Shown: positions 26,128 to 34,848 of the stretch, one piece after another
How the letters are laid out: every line of letters starts with the position of its first letter
How positions within the stretch are numbered: position 1 is the first letter of the stretch
Assembly (NCBI RefSeq): GCF_020010925.1
Contig: NZ_JAGJBZ010000002.1
Coordinates: 3,100,001 to 3,164,000, forward strand
Direction: 5' to 3'
Length of the DNA: 64,000 bases
Origin: Streptomyces griseiscabiei
Lineage (GTDB): Bacteria > Actinomycetota > Actinomycetes > Streptomycetales > Streptomycetaceae
Notes under the pieces: generated by a model
Told to the model about the DNA's origin: nothing
What the model saw: only the letters and a program-made list of their open reading frames with translations
Databases searched by the model: none
Translations under genes and position numbers: made by a program

Positions 26128-26281
26128 CACGCGGGGCGGCGCGCGGTGTGTCGCCCGCCGCGCGGTTGCGTCGAACGGCGTACCCGCCGGCCGGTGACGG
26201 CGTGCCGGGCCGGGTGACCCGGGCGGACACCCCTGTAATGAACCCCGGCTGAGGCAGGCGGCGAAAGGACGGCGACGACCC

Positions 26282-26680
26282 ATGCACGAGATGTCCGTCG
26301 CGCTGGCCGTGGTCGACCAGGTCGCCGAGGCCGCCGACCGGGCCGGGAACGTCACGGCGGTCCGATCGGTACGGCTCCAGGTCGGCGAACTCGCCGGTGT
26401 CGTCCCCGACTCCCTCACCTTCTGCTTCGAACTGGCCTGCGCCGGAACCCTGTTGGAAGGCGCCGAACTCGTCACCGAAGCCGTGCCGGGACGGGCCCGC
26501 TGCACTGCCTGCGCGCACGAATGGGCTGTCGGCATGCCGCCCCACCTGACCTGCCCCGCGTGCGGCGGGACACGGACCGATCTGCTCGCCGGCCGGGAAC
26601 TGCAGATCGTCGACGTGCGCTGGGAGGACGGCGGCCCCGCGCACACCCCCACCCGCGAACCGATCCCCGAGGAGCGCTGA
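26282..26680 (+). CDS. hypA: Hydrogenase nickel chaperone HypA
   Basis: A 132-residue protein. The N-terminal MHEMS gives the nickel ligand His2. A zinc site is formed by Cys74 and Cys77 (CTAC) and Cys91 and Cys94 (CPAC). RLQVGELAGVVPDSLTFCFE is the conserved HypA core. The last 20 residues extend past the usual end. It delivers nickel to the large subunit together with HypB, 3 bp downstream. The start follows an AAAGGACGG ribosome-binding site. Confidence 0.95.
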   Translation: MHEMSVALAVVDQVAEAADRAGNVTAVRSVRLQVGELAGVVPDSLTFCFELACAGTLLEGAELVTEAVPGRARCTACAHEWAVGMPPHLTCPACGGTRTDLLAGRELQIVDVRWEDGGPAHTPTREPIPEER

Positions 26681-26683
26681 CCC

Positions 26684-27472
26684 ATGTGCCGTGTCGCCGA
26701 CCTGCGCCAGGCCGTCCTAGCGAAGAACGACGCGAGCGCCCACGCACTGCGCTCCGTCCTCACCGAGCGGGGCACCGCCGTCGTCAATCTGCTGTCCAGC
26801 CCGGGCAGCGGCAAGACCGCGCTCCTGGAGCAGGAACTGCTGCGGGCACGGGAACGGTCCCTTCCCGTCGCGGCGCTCAGCGCCGACCTCGCCACCGAGA
26901 ACGACGCGGTCCGTCTGGCGCGCTCGGGCGTCCCGGTCAAGCAGGTGCTCACCGACGGACTGTGCCATCTGGAGGCCGGGATGCTCGCCGGACACCTCGA
27001 CGGATGGCTGCCCGACGACACCCGGCTGCTGTTCGTGGAGAACGTCGGCAACCTCGTCTGCCCCGCCACCTACGACCTGGGGGAGACCCTCAGGGTCACG
27101 CTCGCCTCCGTCACCGAGGGCGAGGACAAACCGCTCAAGTACCCCACCGCCTTCGGCCTGGCCCAGCTGGTCGTGGTCACCAAGACGGACCTCGCGGAGG
27201 CCGTCGAGTTCGACGACTTCGCGTTCCGCGCCAATGTGGAGCAGGTCAACCCGGGAGTCGAGATCGTCATGACCTCGGCACGGGCGGGACGGGGGATCGG
27301 CGCCCTGCTCGACCGGGCGCTCGCGGCCCTGGACGGCGCCCCCGTCCACACGCCGGTGATGGCCCGGCAGCCCCACACCCACGGTCACCCGGACTCCCAC
27401 TCCCACTCCCACGACGGCCACACGCACGCGCACCCGGAGGTCCCCGGCGCCATGGCCCACACCCACTCGTGA
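26684..27472 (+). CDS. hypB: Hydrogenase nickel incorporation GTPase HypB
   Basis: A 262-residue SIMIBI-class GTPase. P-loop SSPGSGKT is near residues 38-45. ENVGNLVCP and VVTKTDL mark the other nucleotide motifs. The inter-subunit metal site is the conserved Cys-His of DGLCHLEAGM. The His-rich nickel-storage stretch lies at the C-terminus (about residues 230-262: HTHGHPDSHSHSHDGHTHAH), whereas it is usually near the N-terminus. The N-terminus has only one Cys (MCRVADL). It overlaps hypF by 4 bp. Confidence 0.95.
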   Translation: MCRVADLRQAVLAKNDASAHALRSVLTERGTAVVNLLSSPGSGKTALLEQELLRARERSLPVAALSADLATENDAVRLARSGVPVKQVLTDGLCHLEAGMLAGHLDGWLPDDTRLLFVENVGNLVCPATYDLGETLRVTLASVTEGEDKPLKYPTAFGLAQLVVVTKTDLAEAVEFDDFAFRANVEQVNPGVEIVMTSARAGRGIGALLDRALAALDGAPVHTPVMARQPHTHGHPDSHSHSHDGHTHAHPEVPGAMAHTHS

Positions 27473-29877
27473 GCGGTCCCCAGGCACCGGCCCAGGCCCC
27501 CGTCGTCGCTGCCGCCGTCGCCGAGGAGACCCCGTCACGCCGCCGGGTCACCGTCCGGGGAGTGGTGCAGGGCGTGGGCTTCCGGCCCTACCTGTACGGC
27601 CTCGCCACCGAACTCGCCCTGGCGGGCCATGTGACCAACACCCCCGAGGGCGTCGTCGTGGAGGTCGAGGGCTCCGCCACGGCCGTCGCCGGGTTCTGCG
27701 ACCGGATCGCGGCCCAGGCGCCCCCGCTGGCCCGCGTCGAGTCCGTCGACCACCGGGAACTGCCGCCCGTAGGCGGCACCGCCTTCACCATCCTCGCCTC
27801 CCGCGCCGGCGGACCGGCCCGCACCCTGGTCTCCCCGGACTCCGCCACCTGCGCCGACTGCCTCGCGGAGCTGGCCGACCCGGCGGACCGGCGCCACCGC
27901 CACCCGTTCGTCAACTGCACGCACTGCGGCCCGCGGTTCACGATCGTCACCGGAGTGCCGTACGACCGGGCCCACACCACCATGGCCGGCTTCGCGATGT
28001 GCGCCGACTGCTCCCGCGAGTACGCCGATCCGGCCGACCGGCGCTTCCACGCCCAGCCGGTCGCCTGCCCGGCCTGCGGGCCCCGGCTGCGGCTGATCGC
28101 CGGACCGGACACAGGGACCGTGGGCGCCGACGGGACGGACCCGGTCGCCGGGGCGCGCGCCCTGCTGGCGCGGGGCGCCGTCGTCGCCGTGAAGGGGCTG
28201 GGCGGCTACCACCTCGCCTGCGACGCCACGAACGAGACCGCGGTCGCCCTCCTGCGGCGCCGGAAGGCACGCGGCGACAAACCCTTCGCCGTGATGGCCG
28301 CGACGGCGGACGACGTCCGGCACCTCGTACGGCTGAGCCCCGAGGAGCGGAACCTGCTCGAAGACCGGGCCCGGCCGGTCGTGCTGCTCCGGCGCCGTCC
28401 GCACGCACTCGGCGATCCACGCCCCGCCGACGCCGTCGCGCCCCGCAGCCCCGACCTCGGGGTGATGCTGCCCTACACGCCCCTGCACCACCTGCTGTTC
28501 GGCCTGCCCGGTGACCCGGACGGCCCCCGGCTGCTCGTCATGACCAGCGGCAACGTCTCCGGCGAACCGATCGTCACCGACGACACCGAGGCACTGGAAC
28601 GGCTGGCGCACCTGGCCGACGCCTGGCTCACCCACGACCGGCCGATCCATGTGCCCTGCGACGACTCCGTGGTCCGGGTCTGCGACGGCGAGCCGCTGGT
28701 GCTCCGCCGCTCACGGGGCCATGCCCCGCTCCCGGTCGACCTGCCGCTGCCCGTACGCCCGGCCCTCGCCGTCGGCGGCGACCTGAAGAACGCCTTCTGT
28801 CTGGGGTCGGGGCGACAGGCCTGGCTGTCGGCGCACATCGGCGACATGGACGACCTCGGCACCCAACGGGCCTTCGAGCGCGCGGAGGCGCAGTTGGAGT
28901 CCATCACGGGCGTACGGCCCGAGATCCTGGTGTCCGACCGGCACCCCGGCTACCGCTCCGCCCGCTGGGCCGACCGGAACGCGGCGGGGCGGCCCGTCGG
29001 GCGCGTCCAGCACCATCACGCGCACATCGCCGCCGCGATGGCCGAGCACGGGCTCGACGGCACCCGGCCGGTCATCGGCGTCGCCTTCGACGGCACCGGC
29101 CACGGCGACGACGGCGCCGTGTGGGGCGGGGAGTTCCTGCTCGCCGACTACGACCGCTTCACCCGGTTCGGACACCTCGCCTACGTCCCGCTGCCCGGCG
29201 GCGACCTCGCGGTGCGCCGGCCGTACCGCATGGCGCTGGCCCATCTGCGGGCGGCCGGGATCGACCGGTCCGCCGACCTCCCCTGCACGGCCGCCTGCCC
29301 GCCCGACGAACTCCGGGTCCTGGAGCAGCAGTTGGAGCGGGGCCTGAACTGCGTCCCCACCTCCAGCATGGGCCGGCTCTTCGACGCCGTGTCCTCGCTG
29401 GCCGGTGTGTGTCACCACGCCGGGTACGAGGCACAGGCCGCCGTCGAACTGGAGGGCGCGGCGCTGTGCGCACCGGCCCGCGACACCACGGCGTACACCT
29501 TCGCCCTGCACGACCCGGAGGCGGGGGAGGGCGCGGCCGTACGGGCCGATCCGGCGCCCGTGCTCGCGGCGATCGTCGGCGATCTGCGCGCGGGCGCCGA
29601 GCCGACCCTGATCGCGGCACGCTTCCACCAGGGTGTGACGGCCCTGGTCCACCGGATGTGCGCGCGGGCGCGGCAGGGGCACGGAACGGACACGGTCGTG
29701 CTGTCCGGGGGCGTGTTCGCGAACACGCTGCTCTCCTCCGCCTGCGCCGCCGCCCTGCGCGCGGACGGCTTCACGGTCCTGCGGCATCACCTGGTGCCGC
29801 CGGGCGACGGCGGACTGGCCCTGGGCCAGTTGATGGTGGCCGGGCGGGCCACCCCCGCCGCGGCCCCCACCGACTGA
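27469..29877 (+). CDS. hypF: Carbamoyltransferase HypF
   Basis: An 802-residue enzyme; the GTG start lies on the hypB stop. Domains in order: acylphosphatase (VRGVVQGVGFRPYLYGLA, about 23-110), two zinc fingers (CADCLAEL...CTHCGPRF and CADCSREY...CPACGPRL, about 124-205), a YrdC-like domain (GLGGYHLACDATNE; RRKARGDKPFAVMA), and a Kae1-like C-terminal domain (QHHHAHIAAAMAEHG; FDGTGHGDDGAVWGGEF; VLSGGVFANTLLS). It converts carbamoyl phosphate and ATP to carbamoyl-adenylate and transfers the group to the HypE C-terminal Cys, the source of the CN ligands. Confidence 0.95.
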   Translation: MSGPQAPAQAPVVAAAVAEETPSRRRVTVRGVVQGVGFRPYLYGLATELALAGHVTNTPEGVVVEVEGSATAVAGFCDRIAAQAPPLARVESVDHRELPPVGGTAFTILASRAGGPARTLVSPDSATCADCLAELADPADRRHRHPFVNCTHCGPRFTIVTGVPYDRAHTTMAGFAMCADCSREYADPADRRFHAQPVACPACGPRLRLIAGPDTGTVGADGTDPVAGARALLARGAVVAVKGLGGYHLACDATNETAVALLRRRKARGDKPFAVMAATADDVRHLVRLSPEERNLLEDRARPVVLLRRRPHALGDPRPADAVAPRSPDLGVMLPYTPLHHLLFGLPGDPDGPRLLVMTSGNVSGEPIVTDDTEALERLAHLADAWLTHDRPIHVPCDDSVVRVCDGEPLVLRRSRGHAPLPVDLPLPVRPALAVGGDLKNAFCLGSGRQAWLSAHIGDMDDLGTQRAFERAEAQLESITGVRPEILVSDRHPGYRSARWADRNAAGRPVGRVQHHHAHIAAAMAEHGLDGTRPVIGVAFDGTGHGDDGAVWGGEFLLADYDRFTRFGHLAYVPLPGGDLAVRRPYRMALAHLRAAGIDRSADLPCTAACPPDELRVLEQQLERGLNCVPTSSMGRLFDAVSSLAGVCHHAGYEAQAAVELEGAALCAPARDTTAYTFALHDPEAGEGAAVRADPAPVLAAIVGDLRAGAEPTLIAARFHQGVTALVHRMCARARQGHGTDTVVLSGGVFANTLLSSACAAALRADGFTVLRHHLVPPGDGGLALGQLMVAGRATPAAAPTD

Positions 29878-29917
29878 GCGACGCGCCACCCACAGCGAGG
29901 ACAGCGAGGAGAGGCTC

Positions 29918-30253
29918 ATGTGCCTGGCGGTACCCGGCAGAGTGCTGGACATCGAGGAACGGGACGGCACCCGGATGGCCACCGTCGACTTCGGCGGCGT
30001 GGTCAAGGAGGTGTGCCTGGAGTATCTGCCCGACCTCCAGGTCGGCGAGTACGCCATCGTCCACGTCGGGTTCGCCCTGCAGCGGCTGGACGAGGAGTCG
30101 GCCCGGCAGACCCTCGAACTCTTCGCGGAACTCGGCATGCTGCAGGAGGAGTTCGGCGACCCCTGGGAGACGGCGGCGAAGGAGGCGGGCGTGGACCCGT
30201 TCGCGGAGGTGCCGGTGGAAGAGGTGCCGGTGGAAGAGGTGCGCAACCCGTGA
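29918..30253 (+). CDS. hypC: Hydrogenase maturation chaperone HypC
   Basis: A 111-residue protein. [13 protein letters not shown] gives the essential Cys2. [38 protein letters not shown] is the OB-fold core. HypC carries the Fe(CN)2CO unit with HypD and docks on the large-subunit precursor. It is about 25 residues longer than usual: an acidic tail that ends in a duplicated VPVEE encoded by a 15-bp tandem repeat. The stop overlaps hypD (GTGA). Confidence 0.94.
   Translation: MCLAVPGRVLDIEERDGTRMATVDFGGVVKEVCLEYLPDLQVGEYAIVHVGFALQRLDEESARQTLELFAELGMLQEEFGDPWETAAKEAGVDPFAEVPVEEVPVEEVRNP
30206..30235 (+). repeat. 15-bp tandem duplication in the hypC 3' end
   Basis: Two exact copies of GAGGTGCCGGTGGAA, followed by a partial third copy (GAGGTG), encode [11 protein letters not shown]. 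Being a multiple of three, it is a likely slippage hotspot that changes tail length without frameshift. Confidence 0.85.
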
Positions 30254-31380
30254 AGTACATCGACGAGTTCCAGGACCCGGAGCTGGCGCGCCGGCTCCTC
30301 GACGACATCCACGCCACGGTGACCCGGCCCTGGGCGTTGATGGAGGTGTGCGGAGGGCAGACGCACAGCATCATCCGGCACGGCATCGACCAACTCCTCC
30401 CGGACGAGGTCGAGTTGATCCACGGCCCCGGCTGCCCGGTGTGCGTGACCCCGCTGGAGGTCATCGACAAGGCGCTGGAGATCGCCTCCCGGCCGGGGGT
30501 GATCTTCTGCTCCTTCGGGGACATGCTCCGGGTGCCGGGCACCGGCCGGGACCTGTTCCAGGTCCGGGGCGAGGGCGGGGACGTACGGGTCGTCTACTCA
30601 CCGCTCGACGCCCTGCGGATCGCCCAGCTGAACCCGGACCGCGAGGTGGTGTTCTTCGGCATCGGCTTCGAGACGACCGCACCCCCCAACGCCATGACGG
30701 TCCATCAGGCCCGCAGGCTGGGGATCGGGAACTTCAGCATGCTGGTGTCCCACGTCCGCGTACCCCCCGCCATCGAGGCGATCATGTCCTCGCCGAGCTG
30801 CCGGGTGCAGGGCTTCCTCGCGGCCGGACATGTGTGCAGCGTGATGGGCGTGGAGGAGTACCCGGAGCTGGCGGAGCGCTTCCGGGTGCCGATCGTCGTG
30901 ACCGGCTTCGAACCCCTGGACATCCTCGAAGGCGTACGCCGGGCCGTCCGTCAGCTGGAACGCGGCGAACACACCGTCGACAACGCCTACGCCCGTGCCG
31001 TCCGGCCGGAGGGCAACCCGGCCGCCCGCGCCATGCTGGAGGACGTCTTCGAGGTCACCGACCGGGCCTGGCGCGGCATCGGCGTGATCCCCGACAGCGG
31101 CTGGCGGCTGGCGTCGAAGTACCGCGACCACGACGCCGAGCACCGCTTCGCCGTCGAGGGGATCAGGACGAGTGAACCCGCCGAGTGCCGCAGCGGCGAG
31201 GTCCTGCAAGGACTGCTCAAGCCGCACGAGTGCGGGGCCTTCGGCACCCTGTGCACACCGCGTACGCCGCTGGGCGCCACGATGGTGTCCAGCGAGGGGG
31301 CCTGCGCGGCGTACTACCTCTACCGGCGGCTGGACCTGCCCGCCGCCACCGCGGTCCGGGAGGCGAGCCCCGTTGTCTGA
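30250..31380 (+). CDS. hypD: Hydrogenase maturation Fe-S protein HypD
   Basis: A 376-residue scaffold for the Fe(CN)2CO moiety. [14 protein letters not shown] and [11 protein letters not shown] hold the thiol-redox and iron-binding Cys residues. [12 protein letters not shown] and the central [10 protein letters not shown] are family blocks. The C-terminal Cys residues ([27 protein letters not shown]...[10 protein letters not shown]) match the [4Fe-4S] site. The GTG start overlaps hypC; the end overlaps hypE. Confidence 0.95.
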   Translation: MKYIDEFQDPELARRLLDDIHATVTRPWALMEVCGGQTHSIIRHGIDQLLPDEVELIHGPGCPVCVTPLEVIDKALEIASRPGVIFCSFGDMLRVPGTGRDLFQVRGEGGDVRVVYSPLDALRIAQLNPDREVVFFGIGFETTAPPNAMTVHQARRLGIGNFSMLVSHVRVPPAIEAIMSSPSCRVQGFLAAGHVCSVMGVEEYPELAERFRVPIVVTGFEPLDILEGVRRAVRQLERGEHTVDNAYARAVRPEGNPAARAMLEDVFEVTDRAWRGIGVIPDSGWRLASKYRDHDAEHRFAVEGIRTSEPAECRSGEVLQGLLKPHECGAFGTLCTPRTPLGATMVSSEGACAAYYLYRRLDLPAATAVREASPVV

Positions 31381-32461
31381 CACCACCGCGTCCGGCGTCA
31401 CCGGTCCGCCCGTCCTCGACGTCGAGGCGTGGACCTGCCCCCTGCCCGTACGGGACCGGCCCCGGGTCGTCATGGGGCACGGCGGCGGCGGGGTCCTCTC
31501 CGCCGAACTGGTCCAGCAGATCTTCGCGCCCGCCTACGGGGGCGAGACGCTGTCCCAGATGGGCGACGCCGCCGTCCTCTCCCTGGGCGGGGCCCGGCTG
31601 GCGTTCTCCACCGACTCCTATGTCGTACGGCCGCTGTTCTTCCCCGGCGGCAGCATCGGTGACCTCGCGGTCAACGGAACCGTCAACGACCTCGCCATGA
31701 GCGGGGCCCGGGCCGCCTACCTCTCCTGCGGGTTCATCCTGGAGGAGGGCGTCGAACTGGACGTGGTGACCCGGGTGTCCCAGGCGCTCGGCGCGGCGGC
31801 GCGCACCGCCGGGGTGGAGGTCGCCACCGGTGACACCAAGGTCGTGGAGGCCGGGCACGGCGACGGGATCTTCATCAACACGGCGGGCATCGGCCTCGTC
31901 CCGGCGGGGGTCGATCTGAGGCCCCAGCGGGTCGTCCCCGGCGATGTCGTGATCGTCAGCGGCGCCATCGGTGTCCACGGCGTGGCGATCATGAGCGTGC
32001 GCGAGGGGCTGGAGTTCGGGGTGGAGATCGCCAGCGACTGCGCGGCGCTCGGCGGTCTGGTCGAGACGATGCTCGCCGTCACCCCGGATCTGCATGTGCT
32101 GCGTGACCCCACCCGAGGAGGCCTCGCCGCCTCGCTCAACGAGATCGCGGCGGCCTCCGGCACCGGCGTCGTCATCCGCGAGCGTGCCGTCCCGGTTCCC
32201 CCGGCCGTGGCCAACGCCTGCGCCATCCTCGGACTGGACCCCATGTACATCGCCAACGAGGGCAAGCTCGTGGCCTTCGTGCCCCGTGAGCACGCCGACG
32301 CGGTGCTGGAGGCGATGCGCGCCCACCCGCTCGGCGCGGACTCCGTGATCATCGGCGAGGCCGTCGAGGAGCACCCCGGCATGGTCGTGGCCCGCACCGG
32401 GCTGGGCGGGACACGGGTGGTCGATCTGCCGATCGGGGAGCAGTTGCCTCGTATCTGCTGA
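31373..32461 (+). CDS. hypE: Carbamoyl-dehydratase HypE
   Basis: A 362-residue PurM-like ATPase that dehydrates the Cys-bound carboxamide to thiocyanate, donating CN to Hyp[22 protein letters not shown] is the N-terminal block and [17 protein letters not shown] the ATP loop. The protein ends LPRIC, with the acceptor Cys as last residue. The start assigned is TTG (31373), 9 nt after GGGAGG and overlapping the hypD end by 8 bp. No in-frame ATG or GTG fits before the conserved core. Last gene of the hydrogenase locus. Confidence 0.93.
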   Translation: MSDTTASGVTGPPVLDVEAWTCPLPVRDRPRVVMGHGGGGVLSAELVQQIFAPAYGGETLSQMGDAAVLSLGGARLAFSTDSYVVRPLFFPGGSIGDLAVNGTVNDLAMSGARAAYLSCGFILEEGVELDVVTRVSQALGAAARTAGVEVATGDTKVVEAGHGDGIFINTAGIGLVPAGVDLRPQRVVPGDVVIVSGAIGVHGVAIMSVREGLEFGVEIASDCAALGGLVETMLAVTPDLHVLRDPTRGGLAASLNEIAAASGTGVVIRERAVPVPPAVANACAILGLDPMYIANEGKLVAFVPREHADAVLEAMRAHPLGADSVIIGEAVEEHPGMVVARTGLGGTRVVDLPIGEQLPRIC

Positions 32462-32470
32462 CGGGGCCGC

Positions 32471-32518
32471 CGCGGACCCGCCCATGGTCGGCCGGGCGGC
32501 CTACCGGGCGGGTCCGCG
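32471..32518. terminator. Bidirectional terminator between hypE and the ECF sigma gene
   Basis: Perfect 13-bp arms (32471-32483 and 32506-32518, CGCGGACCCGCCC and its complement) flank a 22-nt loop that itself contains GGCC...GGCC. The right arm lies in the last codons of the sigma gene, so one structure ends both convergent transcripts. Confidence 0.8.
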
Positions 32519-33670
32519 CCCGTCGGTGTCGAGCCGACCGGTGTTGAGCCGGGCCGCCTGGCGGGTCAGATGATCGCGCTCGGCGACCGTGGGGGCCTTG
32601 CGGGCCGCCTCCGCGTAGAGCCGGGCCGCCGTCGGCAGATCGCCGTCGCGCTCGTGGAGATGGGCCGCCACGGCCGTGTAGCGGGGCAGCGAGTCGTCCA
32701 GGACCGCGAGTGCCGCCAGACCGGCGCGCGGTCCGTCGGCCTCGCCGACGGCCACCGCCCGGTTGAGCCGGACGACCGGGCTGTCGGTGAGCCGCGCCAG
32801 TTCGTCGTACCACTCGACGATCTGCACCCAGTCGGTCTCCTCGGCGGTGGGCGCGTCCGCGTGCAGGGCGGCGACGGCGGCCTGGGCCTGGAACTCGCCG
32901 AGACGGTCCCGGGCGAGAGCCGCCTGAAGGATCATGACGCCCTCGGCGATCAACGCCTTGTCCCACCGGCCGCGGTCCTGTTCGGCCAGCGGGACGAGAC
33001 TGCCGTCGGGAGCGGTCCGGGCCGCGCGCCGGGCGTGGTGGAGCAGCATCAGGGCGAGCAGCCCCGCCACCTCGGGATGGTCGACGGAGGCCGCGAGCTG
33101 CCGGGTGAGCCGGATGGCCTCGGCGGCCAGGTCGACGTCACCGGAGTAGCCCTCGTTGAAGACCAGATAGAGGACGCGCAGCACGGTGGCCACATCGCCG
33201 GGCCGGTCGAGCCGCACCTCGGAGACGGTGCGCTTGGCCCGGCTGATGCGCTGCGCCATGGTCGCCTCGGGCACCAGGTAGGCGCGGGCGATCTGCCGGG
33301 TGGTGAGGCCGCCGACGGCGCGCAGGGTGAGGGCGACCGCCGACGACGGGGTCAGCGACGGGTGGGCGCACAGGAAGTACAGCCGGAGCGTGTCGTCCAC
33401 CCCGGGCGCGGGGCCGGGCGCCGGCTCCTCGTCGACGAGGTCCTCGCGCCGGCGGCGGGCGGTGTCGGCGCGGGTCGCGTCGAGGAACTTCCGCCAGGCC
33501 ACGGTGACCAGCCAGCCCTTCGCGTCCCGCGGCGGGTCGGCGGGCCACACACGGACCGCCTCGACCAGCGCGTCCTGCACGGCGTCCTCGGCCGCCGCGA
33601 AGTCGACTCCGCGGCGGACGAGGACGGCGAGGACACCCGGGGTGAGGCTCCGGAGCAGGGCCTCGTCCAT
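32501..33670 (-). CDS. ECF RNA polymerase sigma factor with long C-terminal extension (ECF42/SigJ-like, DUF6596)
   Basis: A 389-residue factor. The sigma-2 region includes DFAAAEDAVQDALVEAVRVWP and KGWLVTVAWRKFLDATR. Sigma-4 is VALTLRAVGGLTTRQIARAYLVPEATMAQRISRAK. The remaining 220 residues form the TPR-like extension of this subgroup (VLYLVFNEGYSG; LIAEGVMILQAAL; RLNRAVAVGEADGP; AAAHLHERDGDLPTAARLYAEAA). It is coupled to the upstream YCII gene (TGATG overlap). In this group a DGPF/YCII protein is the genomic partner rather than a classical anti-sigma factor, and none is seen here. Confidence 0.9.
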   Translation of the reverse strand: MDEALLRSLTPGVLAVLVRRGVDFAAAEDAVQDALVEAVRVWPADPPRDAKGWLVTVAWRKFLDATRADTARRRREDLVDEEPAPGPAPGVDDTLRLYFLCAHPSLTPSSAVALTLRAVGGLTTRQIARAYLVPEATMAQRISRAKRTVSEVRLDRPGDVATVLRVLYLVFNEGYSGDVDLAAEAIRLTRQLAASVDHPEVAGLLALMLLHHARRAARTAPDGSLVPLAEQDRGRWDKALIAEGVMILQAALARDRLGEFQAQAAVAALHADAPTAEETDWVQIVEWYDELARLTDSPVVRLNRAVAVGEADGPRAGLAALAVLDDSLPRYTAVAAHLHERDGDLPTAARLYAEAARKAPTVAERDHLTRQAARLNTGRLDTDGRGPAR

Positions 33671-34083
33671 CAGTGGCAGTCCGTGGTGTTCGGCTCGACC
33701 GCCAGGAACGGGCGCAGTTCGAGCCACTCGTGGATGGGCTTCCCGCCCGCCCCGGGAGCGGCGGACAGCTCCCCCGCCAGCTCGACAGCCCGCTCGTGGC
33801 TGTCGACGTCGATCACCATCCACCCGGCGATGAGGTCCTTGGTCTCGGCGAACGGGCCGTCGGTGACCGGCGGACGCCCCTCGCCGTCGTAGCGGACCCA
33901 GGTCCCCTCCGGTGCGAGCGCCTGACCGTCGACGTACTCGCCCGTCTTCTCGAGCCGGTCCGCGAAGTCGCGCATGAACTGGATGTGGGCCGAGATCTCC
34001 TCGGGCGTCCACCGGTCCATCGGTACGTCGTTGACGGCGGCCGGGGCGCCCCGGTAGTGCTTGAGCAACAGGTACTTGGCCAT
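33670..34083 (-). CDS. YCII/DGPF domain protein, partner of the ECF sigma factor
   Basis: A 137-residue cytoplasmic protein. MAKYLLLKHYRG is the first strand of the dimeric alpha+beta YCII fold. The signature VTDGPFAETKDLIAGWMVIDVDS contains the DGPF motif and a conserved Asp. Strong ribosome-binding site GAGGAG upstream. Proteins of this type are consistently encoded with ECF42 sigma factors; their activity is uncertain. First gene of the two-gene operon. Confidence 0.88.
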   Translation of the reverse strand: MAKYLLLKHYRGAPAAVNDVPMDRWTPEEISAHIQFMRDFADRLEKTGEYVDGQALAPEGTWVRYDGEGRPPVTDGPFAETKDLIAGWMVIDVDSHERAVELAGELSAAPGAGGKPIHEWLELRPFLAVEPNTTDCH

Positions 34084-34152
34084 CGTGGGTCTCCTCGGTA
34101 CTGGTGCGGCCATTCTGGTCGCGTTCACACCGGGGACGGAGCGGGGCACGGG

Positions 34153-34180
34153 ATCTCGACATCGGCGGCCGAGATTTTTT
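34153..34180 (+). terminator. Orphan intrinsic terminator with a T tract
   Basis: Stem ATCTCG / CGAGAT (34153-34158, 34170-34175) with an inner TCGG-CGG-CCGA helix is followed by six T residues. On the plus strand it looks like a textbook rho-independent terminator, rare at this GC content. No plus-strand gene lies upstream; both neighbours are on the minus strand. Confidence 0.5.
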
Positions 34181-34437
34181 CGCGGACCTTCGGGCCTTCG
34201 GAAACGCGTCGGCCGGTCGGGTCCGAGAACGGCGGCGTGGTGGCCCCCGCACGACCGGGTCCGCGACTTCGCCGTGGCCCTGCGCCCCCCGTGGCCGCGC
34301 GACCTCGCGGCGACGTCGGCGGCCTGCGGGAATGCCGAGAGGCCGGCCGACGACGACGGTCCGAACGCCGCCCGCGATGGTGGAGGCGGGTGACGACGGC
34401 GGGGCGGCAGGGCGGGAGCGGTGTCGGGACGGCGAGC

Positions 34438-34470
34438 GGGGGAGGGACAGCGGGCGTGGGAGGGACAGCG
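34438..34470 (+). repeat. G-rich patch with 13-bp direct repeat and quadruplex potential
   Basis: GGGAGGGACAGCG occurs at 34440-34452 and again at 34458-34470. The run includes five closely spaced GGG tracts (34438-34464), enough for an intramolecular G-quadruplex. Function unknown. Confidence 0.4.
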
Positions 34471-34692
34471 ACGCCGACGGCTACGAGGAAGGCGACGGTC
34501 GCCCTCCCGGGGGACGCGATGGCCGCGGCTGCCAGGAGGGTGAGGGCGACGGCGGGCGGCGCGGTCTCGCAGGGGTCTCGCGAGGGTCTCGGAATCGTCG
34601 GGACAACCGTACCGAGTGCCCCTCGTCCGGCCGGTTATTCCGCCTCGGGCGGTATCTTTTCGGGGCGGCCGCGATCTCCGTGACAGGCTTTG

Positions 34693-34708
34693 GTTGTCGG
34701 ACGACAAC
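34693..34708. promoter_or_regulatory. 16-bp palindrome upstream of the hybrid kinase
   Basis: GTTGTCG-GA-CGACAAC is a perfect inverted repeat, 141 bp before the kinase start. The form suits a dimeric regulator such as a MarR-type protein; no such gene is adjacent. Confidence 0.5.
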
Positions 34709-34721
34709 TGCGTTAACCTTC

Positions 34722-34741
34722 ACCGGATTTTCTCATCCGGT
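34722..34741. promoter_or_regulatory. Second inverted repeat upstream of the hybrid kinase
   Basis: ACCGGAT-TTTCTC-ATCCGGT has 7-bp perfect arms and a 6-nt spacer and starts 14 bp after the first palindrome. It could be a second operator or a leader hairpin. Confidence 0.45.
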
Positions 34742-34848
34742 CGTTCCGTGAACTGCGGAAACGCGGGCGGTGAGCGGGCCGTTCACGGCCCGGCGCGGGT
34801 TCCGAGTCCTCGGCGCGGGGGCTCTTGGGGAGCGGAACGAGGGTGCGC

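Larger units (their letters stand above)
34084..34848. other. 765-bp region without a convincing gene
   Basis: Open frames here give Arg/Gly-rich products with no family resemblance and no ribosome-binding sites, so none is called. The region holds the promoter of the YCII/ECF operon (left), an orphan intrinsic terminator (34153-34180), a G-rich repeat patch (34438-34470), and two palindromes (34693-34708, 34722-34741) next to the histidine-kinase gene. The 34610-34745 part is noticeably less GC-rich, as expected for a promoter. Confidence 0.6.

Noticed and set aside
32501..34083. Classical sigma/anti-sigma pair
   Set aside because: The partner is a YCII/DGPF protein without membrane span or anti-sigma domain; this is the ECF42-type arrangement.
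34104..34751. Plus-strand open frame of 215 codons in the long intergenic gap
   Set aside because: Arg/Gly-rich product, no ribosome-binding site, contains the intrinsic terminator and both palindromes.
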